A stretch of 64,000 nt of DNA. Origin: an uncultured Erythrobacter sp. (GTDB lineage Bacteria; Pseudomonadota; Alphaproteobacteria; Sphingomonadales; Sphingomonadaceae). Both the position numbers and the translations under genes were made by a program. Below, one piece after another: positions 8,784-17,162 of the stretch. Location: positions 186,001-250,000 of the forward strand of contig CANNBH010000001.1 of NCBI GenBank assembly GCA_947502815.1. The letters are read 5' to 3'. The notes below the pieces were generated by a model. The model was not told the origin of the DNA, searched no databases, and saw nothing but the letters and a program-made list of their open reading frames with translations. Every line of letters starts with the position of its first letter. The first letter of the stretch is position 1.

Positions 8784-8795
8784 GACACTTTTGTC
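8784..8795. promoter_or_regulatory. small dyad in divergent promoter region
   Basis: GACA-CTTT-TGTC, a 4-4-4 dyad, lies midway between the divergent starts of the molybdoenzyme (8733) and the second MDR gene (8850). The ten-base word GACACTTTTG recurs at 11186-11195 in the next divergent promoter region. It could be a shared regulator site; chance is not excluded. Confidence 0.25.
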
Positions 8796-8849
8796 CGTAG
8801 AGGCATTGCGGTGCTGCCCGCATTAGGGAGGTTGAAAAGGAGAACTCCC

Positions 8850-9851
8850 ATGCCCACAACATCCCGCCAATGGCTCTTGAATGGACATCCGCGCGGACGC
8901 GGTATCGAAGACGGTGACTTTAAGCTGGTCGAAACAGACCTGCCTGATGCCGCGCCTGGTGAGATGGTGCTGGCGACTCGCTTTCTTGGTTTTGACCCGG
9001 CGCAAAAGGGTTGGATGGAAAACATCGCCGATTATGTTGCACCCATGGCCATTGGCGATGTGATGCGCGGCAGCGGCATTTGCGAAGTGGTGGAAAGCAA
9101 TGGCGGCAAGTTTGCCGTTGGTGACTTTGTATTCGGCACAACCGGCTGGACCGAATATCTCGTGCATGATGGGGAAGGGCTCACCAAGGTTGAAACAGAT
9201 CTTTCACCCACTGCCGTCCTATCTGTGCTCGGGACGACTGGCCTAACGGCCTATTGCGGATTGTTTAAAGTGGGCAAGCCGGTCGCTGGTGATACGGTTC
9301 TGGTTTCGGGCGCTGCGGGCGCGACCGGCAGTGTGGTTGGGCAACTTGCAAAGATTGCTGGGTGCCGTGCGGTTGGCATCGCGGGCGGTGCTGAAAAGTG
9401 CGAATGGCTGGTCAAAGAAGCCGGCTATGACGCTGCGATTGATTACAAGGCGGGCAATGTAAAAGCGCAGATCAAAGAGCTTTGCCCGCGCGGTGTTGAC
9501 GTGATTTACGACAATGTTGGAGGGACAATCCTTGACGATATGCTCGCCAACATCGCCACCAACGCGCGCGTCGTCATTTGCGGCGGGATTTCCCGGTACG
9601 AATCGGGCGGCTTGCCGACCGGACCGGGCAATTACTTCAACCTGATTTTCCGCCGTGCGACCATGACTGGCTTTATCGTCCTCGACTGGGCAAGCGAATT
9701 CCCTTCCATACGCAGGCGATTGGAAGGCTTCGTCGCCGATGGCAGCCTGAAATATCAGGAGGACATTCAACATGGATTTGAAAACGCGCCTGATACTCTT
9801 CAGCGCCTGTTCGTGGGTAAGAACCGCGGCAAGCAGATGCTGAAGCTTTAA
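8850..9851 (+). CDS. MDR-type NADP-dependent oxidoreductase (copy 2)
   Basis: A 333-residue paralogue of the MDR at 5553. It shares the NADP motif GAAGATGSVVGQLAK and CRAVGIAGGAEKC, then DVIYDNVGG, the usual signature of enone/alkenal reductases of this group. The ATG at 8850 is preceded by AAGGAGAA at ideal spacing, so the longer ORF from 8751 is rejected. It is transcribed alone, divergently from the molybdoenzyme, and its stop codon shares a TTAA tetranucleotide with the convergent mobA-like gene. A double-bond reduction step in the same catabolic route is inferred. Confidence 0.92.
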   Translation: MPTTSRQWLLNGHPRGRGIEDGDFKLVETDLPDAAPGEMVLATRFLGFDPAQKGWMENIADYVAPMAIGDVMRGSGICEVVESNGGKFAVGDFVFGTTGWTEYLVHDGEGLTKVETDLSPTAVLSVLGTTGLTAYCGLFKVGKPVAGDTVLVSGAAGATGSVVGQLAKIAGCRAVGIAGGAEKCEWLVKEAGYDAAIDYKAGNVKAQIKELCPRGVDVIYDNVGGTILDDMLANIATNARVVICGGISRYESGGLPTGPGNYFNLIFRRATMTGFIVLDWASEFPSIRRRLEGFVADGSLKYQEDIQHGFENAPDTLQRLFVGKNRGKQMLKL

Positions 9852-10369
9852 GGCAAATCGCTAGGCCGGTTTACATTCATGAGCGGCGGGTCGAACGCGA
9901 TCCGCCGCGCATGGACGGCACGTGCAAAACCATAAAGCGCGCGCTCTCCCTCAGATAGAAACGCATCGAGCGTATGAGCCATATCTGCCGGCCACAGTCC
10001 AATGACGGGCTGGCTTTGCACTATTGCCGGTGTGTGATCCGTTTCGTCGCCTGACAATGTTTGGGCAAGATCGCGCGGAAGATCCGGAGTATCGACTCCT
10101 GCAGATAGGACATGGGTAAACCCTTTGTCTGCTGCGTAGTGAAGCGCGGTATTCAGACCGCCCAATGGGCCGAGGTCTGGCCCAGGACGATCTGGGACGC
10201 AGGTAAAACCGGGTTCGTTTCTGCCGCAAAGGATCACGGCAGCACACTGCGCGTTGAGAGCCTCATAGGCGCAATCAATCATCCGCTTACCCTGATACAG
10301 GGCAAGCGCTTTATCGCTGCCAAAACGGCGCGCCTGCCCTCCGGCAAGGATTGCTCCTAAGATCCTCAG
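9848..10369 (-). CDS. mobA: MobA-like nucleotidyltransferase (molybdenum cofactor guanylyltransferase), CTG start
   Basis: The protein reads (M)RILGAILAGGQARRFGSDKAL, split here as RILGAILAGG then QARRFGSDKAL, which is the family's nucleotide-binding N-terminus (AGGxxxRFGxDK). PDRPGPDLGPLGGL then SAGVDTP supply further signature loops. MobA attaches GMP to molybdopterin to form MGD, needed by the molybdoenzyme at 6583. In frame, a TGA lies immediately before codon CTG at 10369-10367, and no ATG, GTG or TTG exists until after the conserved P-loop, so CTG is the most likely start. That CTG overlaps the upstream stop as CTGA, imitating an ATGA coupling. The 173-residue length fits short MobA proteins. 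Confidence 0.8.
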   Translation of the reverse strand: MRILGAILAGGQARRFGSDKALALYQGKRMIDCAYEALNAQCAAVILCGRNEPGFTCVPDRPGPDLGPLGGLNTALHYAADKGFTHVLSAGVDTPDLPRDLAQTLSGDETDHTPAIVQSQPVIGLWPADMAHTLDAFLSEGERALYGFARAVHARRIAFDPPLMNVNRPSDLP

Positions 10370-10707
10370 TCAAATGCCTCTGTCGCTTCGCCTGCAGCGT
10401 TATAGACAGGACCTTCCATATCGACACGGTATTTCTTGCTGGCCGCAGCGGTGAGGCCAAATGTGCCGATGTGATCGCGCATGCCGGCATAGGCCGCATT
10501 GGCAAAGTGATGAGCGAGCGCTTCTTCGCTTTCCCATTCTTCAAATACGTTGACGCGGGCAGGATTGTTCAAATCCGCGCTCCATTCATAAAAGTTGCAG
10601 CCATCCTGAGCGAGCGCCGCGTCAATATGCGGTTGCGCGCTGGCGAGAGCCTCTGCCCGCTGCGCCGGGTCTAAGTCGATTTGTGCGGCGATGACGATTT
10701 TTGCCAT
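10366..10707 (-). CDS. antibiotic biosynthesis monooxygenase (ABM) family, putative quinol monooxygenase
   Basis: A 113-residue ferredoxin-like fold protein of the ABM/YgiN family: a first beta-strand (KIVIAAQIDL), then PHIDAALAQDGCNFYEW, NVFEEWESEEAL and HFANAAY are the usual conserved blocks. Family members oxidise quinols or polyketides without cofactor, or serve as small oxygenase partners. The gene lies 3 bases after an NTF2-fold gene and overlaps mobA by four bases, forming a three-gene unit. The substrate is not deducible. Confidence 0.85.
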   Translation of the reverse strand: MAKIVIAAQIDLDPAQRAEALASAQPHIDAALAQDGCNFYEWSADLNNPARVNVFEEWESEEALAHHFANAAYAGMRDHIGTFGLTAAASKKYRVDMEGPVYNAAGEATEAFD

Positions 10708-10710
10708 GGG

Positions 10711-11124
10711 TTATCCTTCCACTGGATTGTATTCTGCGATGATCTTAAACGCGCGTTTGGTATAGACCCATTGGCCATCGCGCTTTTCCAGTTCATCGGT
10801 GTAGAGCCCGCCGAGCATGCGGGTCGTGCCATCTTTGCCCTTCAAAACTTCTTGGGTCTGACAGCGTGATGTTGCCTTGTCGCCGTCGACTTCGATCGAG
10901 GCGGGCACGCATTGAAAGCTGACCGCGTCAAAGTTCGACATGGCGCCCAGCCAAAGCTCAACGATTGCCTCGCGCCCTTTTAGCTCCACGCCCATAAAGT
11001 CCCAGTCGGCATCATCGGCCCAAACCGATCCCCATGTTTCCGCATCAAAGCGGACCACGCCGTCGCCATAGGTTTCGTGCAATTCGCGAATGGCGAGCCG
11101 GTCTTCAATCGGTCCTGTAAACAT
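10711..11124 (-). CDS. nuclear transport factor 2 / SnoaL-like protein
   Basis: A 137-residue NTF2-fold protein. The N-terminal helix IEDRLAIRELHETYGDGVVRFD and the strand YTDELEKRDGQWVYTKRAFKI are typical of SnoaL-like_4 proteins, which act as small isomerases, cyclases or dehydratases, or are of unknown function. The ATG at 11124 has GGGAGGC upstream, so the 220-residue ORF is not used. It leads the unit NTF2-ABM-mobA and is divergent to an SDR gene. It resembles the proteins at 16631 and 21861 in the EKRDGEW/Q-W motif, suggesting a paralogue set. Confidence 0.85.
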   Translation of the reverse strand: MFTGPIEDRLAIRELHETYGDGVVRFDAETWGSVWADDADWDFMGVELKGREAIVELWLGAMSNFDAVSFQCVPASIEVDGDKATSRCQTQEVLKGKDGTTRMLGGLYTDELEKRDGQWVYTKRAFKIIAEYNPVEG

Positions 11125-11248
11125 GGTGCATGCCTCCCTTTTCGATAGGCTGCGGCTATCGGCGGGCGGTGCGGGTTGGACAATGGACACTTTTGGGAAG
11201 GGTCGGGAAGATCGCATCGTGTTACGCCTTATCCAACACGGGAGAATT

Positions 11249-12073
11249 ATGATGGGCCAACTCGACGGCAAGACCGCAGTTATTTTGGGCGCAGCCAGCA
11301 CAGGCAATATGGGACAGGTTATAGCGCGCCTGTTCGCCAGCGAAGGTGCAAATGTGATGGTGGCGGGCCGCAAGGAGGAACCGCTTGCTCAATGCGCCAA
11401 AGAGATTGGCGGCGCATATGCGCTTTGCGACATCACCGATCGCACAGAGGTTCACGCACTGGCCGATAAGGCGGTAAGCGAATTTGGCCGGGTGGATATT
11501 GCGATCAATTGCACCGGCTGGGGCCTGCTCTCGAACTTGCTCGAAACCAGCGAGGACGATTTGAACGCTATCACCGATTTGCAATTCAAAGGCGTGCACC
11601 ATTTCCTGCAGGCGTTTGTGAAAGTGATGAGCGAACAAGCGCCCACCGGCGGTTCTATCATTTCATTGTCGTCAGCCACGACGAAGGCGTTGATCAACAA
11701 CCACGCAGCCTATATCGGAACCAAGCGCGCTGGCGAGGCGATGATTGAGTGTGTTGCCAATGACTTTGGCCACCTTGGTATTCGTGCCAACAGCGTCTCC
11801 CCTGCGTTCACCCAAAGCCCCATGACCGAAGGCGCTTTCCAGACCCCCGGCATCGTCGATGCATTTCTGCCGCGATACCCGATGGGACGGCTCAACACTT
11901 CCGAAGACGTCGCCCATGCTTGCCTATGGCTCAGCGGTGATCACGCGTTTGTGACCGGTCAGAATATTCAACCCAATGGCGGGTTAACGATCCGCGGCAA
12001 CCCCCAAGCCAAGGATATTGAGGCTGCGGTAGGGGCCGCAATGGCAGCCCAGGCCGCTGCTGCGGAGAGTTAG
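11249..12073 (+). CDS. SDR family oxidoreductase
   Basis: A 274-residue short-chain dehydrogenase. The cofactor loop reads GAASTGNMG, an expanded version of TGxxxGxG, the NNAG position is NCTGWG, and the catalytic pair is YIGTK with an upstream serine in SLSSAT. The C-terminus (TGQNIQPNGGLTIRG) is the usual substrate loop. The ATG at 11249 follows GGAGAATT; a second ATG is adjacent. The gene is divergent from the NTF2-ABM-mobA unit. It is likely an alcohol or ketone redox step in the catabolic island; substrate unknown. Confidence 0.9.
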   Translation: MMGQLDGKTAVILGAASTGNMGQVIARLFASEGANVMVAGRKEEPLAQCAKEIGGAYALCDITDRTEVHALADKAVSEFGRVDIAINCTGWGLLSNLLETSEDDLNAITDLQFKGVHHFLQAFVKVMSEQAPTGGSIISLSSATTKALINNHAAYIGTKRAGEAMIECVANDFGHLGIRANSVSPAFTQSPMTEGAFQTPGIVDAFLPRYPMGRLNTSEDVAHACLWLSGDHAFVTGQNIQPNGGLTIRGNPQAKDIEAAVGAAMAAQAAAAES

Positions 12074-12085
12074 GAGCGTATAGCC

Positions 12086-12445
12086 CTAGCTATCCAACCA
12101 CTTCTCTGCCTCTTCGCGGGTCTCGAAATAACCGAGCTTTTCATCGCGGTGCGAAATCCGCTTAACCTGAATTTTTTGGATGATTGTGGTCATCACATTG
12201 GCCGATTTGCGCATGCCATTGGCAATGCACCAGGCAATATTGCGCTCGCTTTGAGCGGCGTTTTCCTGCGGTAAAACTTGGCCAGTCGTGAAATCGACAA
12301 GCAGATCAAAGTGACCTTGGTTTGAGCGGACTGCGAGCGCAGCGTCCTTGAGCTCTTGCGAAAACACCAGGTAATCATAGTCGTGGGCGCCATCGAACAT
12401 GACTTCGACCCGGTTCCGCTCCAATAAAGCCGTTATCGTATACAT
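12086..12445 (-). CDS. hypothetical protein, possibly STAS/SpoIIAA-like
   Basis: A 119-residue protein with alternating strands and helices (YTITALLERNRVEVMF, HFDLLVDFTTGQV, GYFETREEAEKWL). The final FETREEAEKWL is common in SpoIIAA/STAS-like proteins that carry a terminal helix. No catalytic residues are evident. The ATG at 12445 removes a 12-residue weak extension. It stands alone between two SDR genes on different strands, so context does not help. Fold assignment is tentative. Confidence 0.6.
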   Translation of the reverse strand: MYTITALLERNRVEVMFDGAHDYDYLVFSQELKDAALAVRSNQGHFDLLVDFTTGQVLPQENAAQSERNIAWCIANGMRKSANVMTTIIQKIQVKRISHRDEKLGYFETREEAEKWLDS

Positions 12446-12526
12446 CGCACATAATCCTTGAGCATCGGACCCTGCTAGCAATCGAAAGCTAAATTACTGT
12501 TATCGCGATGACGTTCCAGTCTTTCT

Positions 12527-13315
12527 CTAAAACTGCGCGGTTCCGCCATCCACGCTTAAGTTTGCGCCGGTAATTCCCGCGCCTTCTTTCGAAGCGAGCA
12601 GCAGCGCCATTGCGGCGATTTCTTCGACTGTGTTGGGACGTTTGATCGCGGCTTCGGATGCGAACATTGCGATCATATCGTCAAATTCCATTCCCATCGC
12701 CTTGGCGGTTTCGGGCCCGTTGTTCTTGATAATATCGGTCACAACCAAACCGGGGCAAATGGAGTTAACAGTCACACCCGCCTCTCCCACTTCGCGCGCC
12801 AAGCTTTTGGTGAGGCCGTTCACCGCGTGTTTTGCCGCTGTGTATGCGGTGAAGACGGGCTTGCCATGTTTGCCTTCCATCGACGACATATTGATGATCC
12901 GCCCATCGCCCTTTGCGACCATCGGCGGCAAAGCGCGGCGGCAGGCCCAAAAGGTGGAATAGACGTTCCATTTCATCGCCTCGTCAAAGGCTTCATCGGA
13001 TAGGTTGACCAACGGTTGTAGATCGCCCGCGCCGCCTGCATTGTTGACCAAAATGTCGATTGTGCCGAACGTGTCGACAACCGTGTCGATGAAGCCTTCG
13101 ACGTCTGCTTGCTGCATAACATCGCCGGCAACGAAGATCACCCGGTCTTTGCTGCCGCGCCCGACCCGCAGTTGTTCGACGACCTTCGCGCCCTTTTCCG
13201 GGTTGCGCGCAAACAGAGCGACCTTTGCACCTTCGGCCAGAAACGCTTCGGCAATGCCGCGTCCCAAACCTGCTGTTCCGCCTGTGATCGCTGCGACTTT
13301 GCCTTCGAGTTTCAT
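12527..13315 (-). CDS. SDR family oxidoreductase (FabG/3-hydroxyacyl dehydrogenase-like)
   Basis: A 262-residue classical SDR with TGGTAGLGRG at the cofactor loop, NNAGG, the catalytic YTAAK with Ser in NMSSM, and a C-terminal SVDGG. AAGGAGAGA sits upstream of the ATG at 13315. It is monocistronic and divergent from the KstD-like gene across a 320-base region. A role in oxidising a ring or side-chain hydroxyl group is inferred from neighbours only. Confidence 0.92.
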   Translation of the reverse strand: MKLEGKVAAITGGTAGLGRGIAEAFLAEGAKVALFARNPEKGAKVVEQLRVGRGSKDRVIFVAGDVMQQADVEGFIDTVVDTFGTIDILVNNAGGAGDLQPLVNLSDEAFDEAMKWNVYSTFWACRRALPPMVAKGDGRIINMSSMEGKHGKPVFTAYTAAKHAVNGLTKSLAREVGEAGVTVNSICPGLVVTDIIKNNGPETAKAMGMEFDDMIAMFASEAAIKRPNTVEEIAAMALLLASKEGAGITGANLSVDGGTAQF

Positions 13316-13636
13316 ACTATCTCTCCTTTATGCGCGGTCGTAGCGCACTGCGCAGACGCAAACACCTTGCTAAAGTGAGGGCGGTCTTGCCCGCCGTCTG
13401 CCGAACGCTTGCTGTTCCGAATCGCGGGTAGACATGGACCGCTTTGCCCATTTTTACGAACGGGAAACGGCGCATTTTTGGCGGATTTCCGGGAGTTTTC
13501 GCAAATCGAGTGTAACTTTCCATTTTGGCCATGTCGTTCGTATTGGTGATTGCCACCAGTCTGACCCGCTCGGTTTGAGTAGGAAACGCAAAAGTGCGAG
13601 TTGCGCGCCGCCCGCCGCTGCTGCCTTATGGCTGCC
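13316..13636. promoter_or_regulatory. divergent intergenic region (SDR / KstD-like)
   Basis: About 320 bases without a gene, holding the promoters of the leftward SDR and the rightward KstD-like gene. Three similar words lie about 25 and 50 bases apart: CCATTTTTACG near 13448, GCATTTTTGGCG near 13472 and CCATTTTGGCC near 13522. They may be binding sites for one regulator. GGCGG and CCGCC arms flank a short loop near 13381-13396. No RNA gene or clear sigma-70 promoter could be assigned. Confidence 0.3.
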
Positions 13637-15256
13637 ATGACCGAAACAGACATAATCATCCTAGGCTGCGGCCCGGCTGGCATGACCGCCGCCTTGGCCG
13701 CCCATGAAGCAGGCGCAAGCGTTGCCTTGATCGAGCGGTTTGACCGCATCGGGGGCACCGGCGCAATTTCGGGCGGGGTCATTTGGGTGGCGGACAATCC
13801 GCGCCAACGCGCCGCCGGAATGGCAGACAGCCGCGATGAAGCGCTCGCCTATTTTCGCAGTCTGGATCACGGCGATCTGGTGGATGAAACGCTCGAAGCT
13901 TTCGTCGACACTGGGCCAGAGGCGCTCGCGTTCTTAGAGGACACAGGCGCGATGAAAGTCGCGCTGCTGGAGGGCTATCCCGATTATTACCTCGACCGGC
14001 CCGGAGCCAAACCCGAAGGCGGGCGCGCGCTGGACCATGACCTGTTCGCTTTGGGCGAGTTGGGCGAATGGGCCGGCCGGATCACCGCCATCGAAGAGCC
14101 AAAGCCAATGATGCTGCGCGAAACGCCTTTGGGTGGGGGCAGCGGGATCGTCCCACCCGAAGAGCTTGGCCGGCGCATGGCCAACAATGAACGCGGTTTT
14201 GGTCAGGCGATGATCGGGCGGCTGCTTAAGGCGTGCCTCGATCGCGGGATTGAGCCGATTTTGGAGGTTGAGACAAAGCGGCTGGTCAAGGATCAAGGCC
14301 GGATCACGGGCATCGAAGGCACGCGGGGAGGGGAGCCGTTCAGCATGAAAGCCCGCAACGGCGTGATCATCACGACCGGCGGCTTTGAATGGGATGAAGA
14401 CAAGCGCCAAACATTCCTACGCGGGCCGATGGATGCCCCCGCCAGCCCGCCGACCGCACGCGGCGATGGCCATTCGCTGGCTATGGAAAATGGCGCGAAG
14501 CTGGGCAATATGACGCAAGGGTGGTGGGCGCCAACCTTGGTCACACCCGATGCGCCATGGCCCACAGGGGAGCAGCGGGCTCAGCCTGTTTTGATTGAGC
14601 GCACCGTGCCGCATTCGATCATGGTCAATCGCAAAGGGGAACGGTTCTGCAACGAAGCAGCGAATTACTCTGCGCTGGCCGGGGCGTTCCATCAATTTGA
14701 CCCGCAGAGCTATGATTACCCCAACCTGCCAGCGTGGCTGATCTTTGATGAAGACTATGTCGAGCGCTACCCAATCGGCCTGCGCCTGCCGGGCCAGCCC
14801 GTGCAAGATTGGGTGATGCGAGCGGACAGTTTGGAGGAGCTGGCGGAGAAAATCGGCGTTCCGGCGGAGGCTTTGTCTGCCACGGTTCAGCGGTTCAATG
14901 GCTTTGCGAACACCGGCGAAGATCTGGATTTTGAGCGCGGGACCAGCGCCTATGATCATTTCTACGGCGATCGCAGCAGAGAAGGCACGGCCGTAACCCT
15001 AGGCGAGATTGCGCGCGGGCCGTTTTATGCGGTGGAAATTCGCATGGGCTTGCTCGGCACCAATGGCGGCGCGCGCACAGACGGCGCGGCGCGGATATTG
15101 GGCCACGATGGCGATCCGATTGAGGGATTGTATGGCGCAGGTAACGCCATCGCCTGCCCAACAGGCGGCATCTATGCGGGGGCCGGCGGCACACTCGGCC
15201 CGGCGCTCACCTTTGGCTATATCGCCGGTCGAACAGCGGCGCGGGCGAACGGCTGA
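13637..15256 (+). CDS. FAD-dependent oxidoreductase, 3-ketosteroid delta1-dehydrogenase-like
   Basis: A 539-residue flavoprotein of the FAD_binding_2 (fumarate reductase / KstD) superfamily. The dinucleotide-binding loop GCGPAGMTAALAAHEAG lies near the N-terminus, followed by GGTGAISGGVIW, and the C-terminal GLYGAGNAIA and GGTLGPALTFGYIAG are signatures shared with 3-ketosteroid delta1-dehydrogenases. It probably introduces a double bond next to a ketone in a cyclic substrate. The start is ATG 13637 or ATG 13628; neither has a good ribosome site. Convergent to the second P450. Confidence 0.88.
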   Translation: MTETDIIILGCGPAGMTAALAAHEAGASVALIERFDRIGGTGAISGGVIWVADNPRQRAAGMADSRDEALAYFRSLDHGDLVDETLEAFVDTGPEALAFLEDTGAMKVALLEGYPDYYLDRPGAKPEGGRALDHDLFALGELGEWAGRITAIEEPKPMMLRETPLGGGSGIVPPEELGRRMANNERGFGQAMIGRLLKACLDRGIEPILEVETKRLVKDQGRITGIEGTRGGEPFSMKARNGVIITTGGFEWDEDKRQTFLRGPMDAPASPPTARGDGHSLAMENGAKLGNMTQGWWAPTLVTPDAPWPTGEQRAQPVLIERTVPHSIMVNRKGERFCNEAANYSALAGAFHQFDPQSYDYPNLPAWLIFDEDYVERYPIGLRLPGQPVQDWVMRADSLEELAEKIGVPAEALSATVQRFNGFANTGEDLDFERGTSAYDHFYGDRSREGTAVTLGEIARGPFYAVEIRMGLLGTNGGARTDGAARILGHDGDPIEGLYGAGNAIACPTGGIYAGAGGTLGPALTFGYIAGRTAARANG

Positions 15257-15267
15257 ACCTGGAACGC

Positions 15268-16542
15268 CTAAGCTTTCTTGGGTTCAAATTCGATGTGCAG
15301 TTCTTTGAGTGAGCGTAGCAGGAAATGCGGGTGGTAAGTGAAATCATTCTTACCTTGTGCAAAGTGCATGTCCTCAAACCGGTCGACCACAGCGGTGAAG
15401 CCCCAGATGAGTTCGCGCCGGGCCAAGGGTGCGCCCAAACAGTGGTGTGTGCCTGATCCAAAGCCCATGTGAGAGCCCGGTTTTGGCCGGTCGAGATCGA
15501 GTTTTTCCGGGCACTCAAACGCCCGTTCATCGCGGTTGGCGGCGGCAAAGCGGATGTTGATCATTGATCCAGCTGGGATCGTGACACCCGCCAATTCGGT
15601 GTCGTCGCGCACAAACCGCATCAGAGATTGCACCGGGCTTTCCAATCGCACGACTTCCTCAACAAAGGTTTTCATATAGCGGCCGGGATCGGACTTCAGC
15701 TGGTGCCAAACATCCTTGTTCTCGATGAGCAGTTTCATCCCCGCAGCCAGAGCGTTGGTGGTTGTCTCGCTGCCGCCGACAAATGTGTCTGCCATCATCT
15801 CACCGTGCAGTTCATTGTCGGTAAGCGTGCGGCCCCATTCTTCGATCACGGTGTTAACGAGCACAGAGATTAGTGTGTCGTCGGGGTGCTTGCGCAGCTT
15901 TTCAAAGATCGGCTGAAAGTAGTTTTGTGCCTCAATCTCGCGGTCGACCATTTCCATATGTTGGTCTTCGGGCAGCATCAGGGAAATCCGCTGAAAGAAC
16001 GCATCGGTCCACCGCTTTATCCGCCACATGTCCTCGCGCTTTGCGCCCATCTGCTCGCCGATGATGAACAGCGGCAGCGGCACGCAAAATTGTTTGACCC
16101 ATTCGCAGTGGCCATCACCAATAAATCCGTCGATCAAATCATAGGCCAGCCCTTCGACTTGATGGTCGATCTCCTTGATCCGCGACGGTTTAAACGCCTG
16201 ATTGAACATGGCCCGCATCTGTTTGTGGTTGGGGTCATCGCGGCCATTCAATGTCGGCGCAGGGACCCAGCCTTTCTCTTCAAAGCGGGCCGCAACCATC
16301 GCGCCGCGTTCCACATTGCCAGCGCTGGCGCGGAACGGCGTGTCGGCAGAGGAGCTGGGAAAGCGCTGCGGGTCCATGAGCACGGCACGCACGTCGTCAT
16401 AGCGAGAGACGACATACATTTCCGTGCCGGGAATATGGTAGACCGGGGCCTCATCACGCAGGTGTTTATACGCGTCATAGGGGCATTGTTGCAGATCGGC
16501 GTCGAACAGGTTGATGCTCGGTGTTCCTGCGTTAGTGGCCAT
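15268..16542 (-). CDS. cytochrome P450 (second copy)
   Basis: A 424-residue bacterial P450. Motifs: GGSETTTNAL in helix I, EVVR as ExxR, and heme loop FGSGTHHCLG with ligand Cys near residue 368. The protein differs clearly from the P450 at 3018 (different I-helix and heme loop), so it is not a recent duplicate. The ATG at 16542 gives the typical short N-terminus. It is divergent from an NTF2-fold gene only 88 bases away. No redox partner is encoded nearby. Hydroxylation of a terpenoid-, steroid- or alkyl-type substrate is the family-level expectation. Confidence 0.95.
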   Translation of the reverse strand: MATNAGTPSINLFDADLQQCPYDAYKHLRDEAPVYHIPGTEMYVVSRYDDVRAVLMDPQRFPSSSADTPFRASAGNVERGAMVAARFEEKGWVPAPTLNGRDDPNHKQMRAMFNQAFKPSRIKEIDHQVEGLAYDLIDGFIGDGHCEWVKQFCVPLPLFIIGEQMGAKREDMWRIKRWTDAFFQRISLMLPEDQHMEMVDREIEAQNYFQPIFEKLRKHPDDTLISVLVNTVIEEWGRTLTDNELHGEMMADTFVGGSETTTNALAAGMKLLIENKDVWHQLKSDPGRYMKTFVEEVVRLESPVQSLMRFVRDDTELAGVTIPAGSMINIRFAAANRDERAFECPEKLDLDRPKPGSHMGFGSGTHHCLGAPLARRELIWGFTAVVDRFEDMHFAQGKNDFTYHPHFLLRSLKELHIEFEPKKA

Positions 16543-16630
16543 GGAGTCCTCCCGAAACTGATGATGGCGTTGCACAGACAATCGGGCCGATAGACCGGCT
16601 CAGCAACTGTCGGATTGGGGAGGACGCGAC

Positions 16631-17143
16631 GTGGAGCAGGTTTTGCAGGAATTGATCGACAAGCAGGCAATTGGCGATGTCATTCAGCGATATTGCCGCA
16701 CACTCGACTGGCTCGATGCAGAGGGGCAGGCGAGCTGTTACTGGCCGGATGCGCATATTGAATATGGGTTTTTCACCGGCACAGCAAAGGACTTTCTCCC
16801 CGTCGTGATGGCAACCGAAAGCGGCCTTGCGCGACGGTGGCATATGCTGTCGGTTCCGCTGATCAAGTTCCATGCGCGCACGTCTGCCAGCAGCGAATGT
16901 TACGGCATTTTCGGCGGCGGGCGGATGCAGGATGATGGCACCATTGCAGGCGACATGATCGGCGGGCGCTACCTTGATGAGTGGGAGAAGAGAGACGGCG
17001 AATGGCGAATTTCCGCGCGCACTTACATCGTTGATTGGAAAAGCCCTCTGACGGATCAACCCGGATTTGAACCCGACCCCGAATTTCCTCTGCCGACTCT
17101 TAAAATCGATCGGCCGAACCATCCGGCATACCGGCGGCTGTGA
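16631..17143 (+). CDS. SnoaL-like / NTF2-fold protein (GTG start)
   Basis: A 170-residue SnoaL-like_4 protein. The N-terminal helix ELIDKQAIGDVIQRYCRTLDWLD and the strand block YLDEWEKRDGEWRISARTYIVDW match related proteins at 10711 and 21861. It begins with GTG, supported by GGGGAGGA nine bases upstream. Such proteins are common beside P450 and ring-cleavage genes but seldom have a proven reaction; dehydration or isomerisation is possible. The gene is divergent from the second P450. Confidence 0.85.
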   Translation: MEQVLQELIDKQAIGDVIQRYCRTLDWLDAEGQASCYWPDAHIEYGFFTGTAKDFLPVVMATESGLARRWHMLSVPLIKFHARTSASSECYGIFGGGRMQDDGTIAGDMIGGRYLDEWEKRDGEWRISARTYIVDWKSPLTDQPGFEPDPEFPLPTLKIDRPNHPAYRRL

Positions 17144-17162
17144 TGAAGCTATCTTGAGCGCC

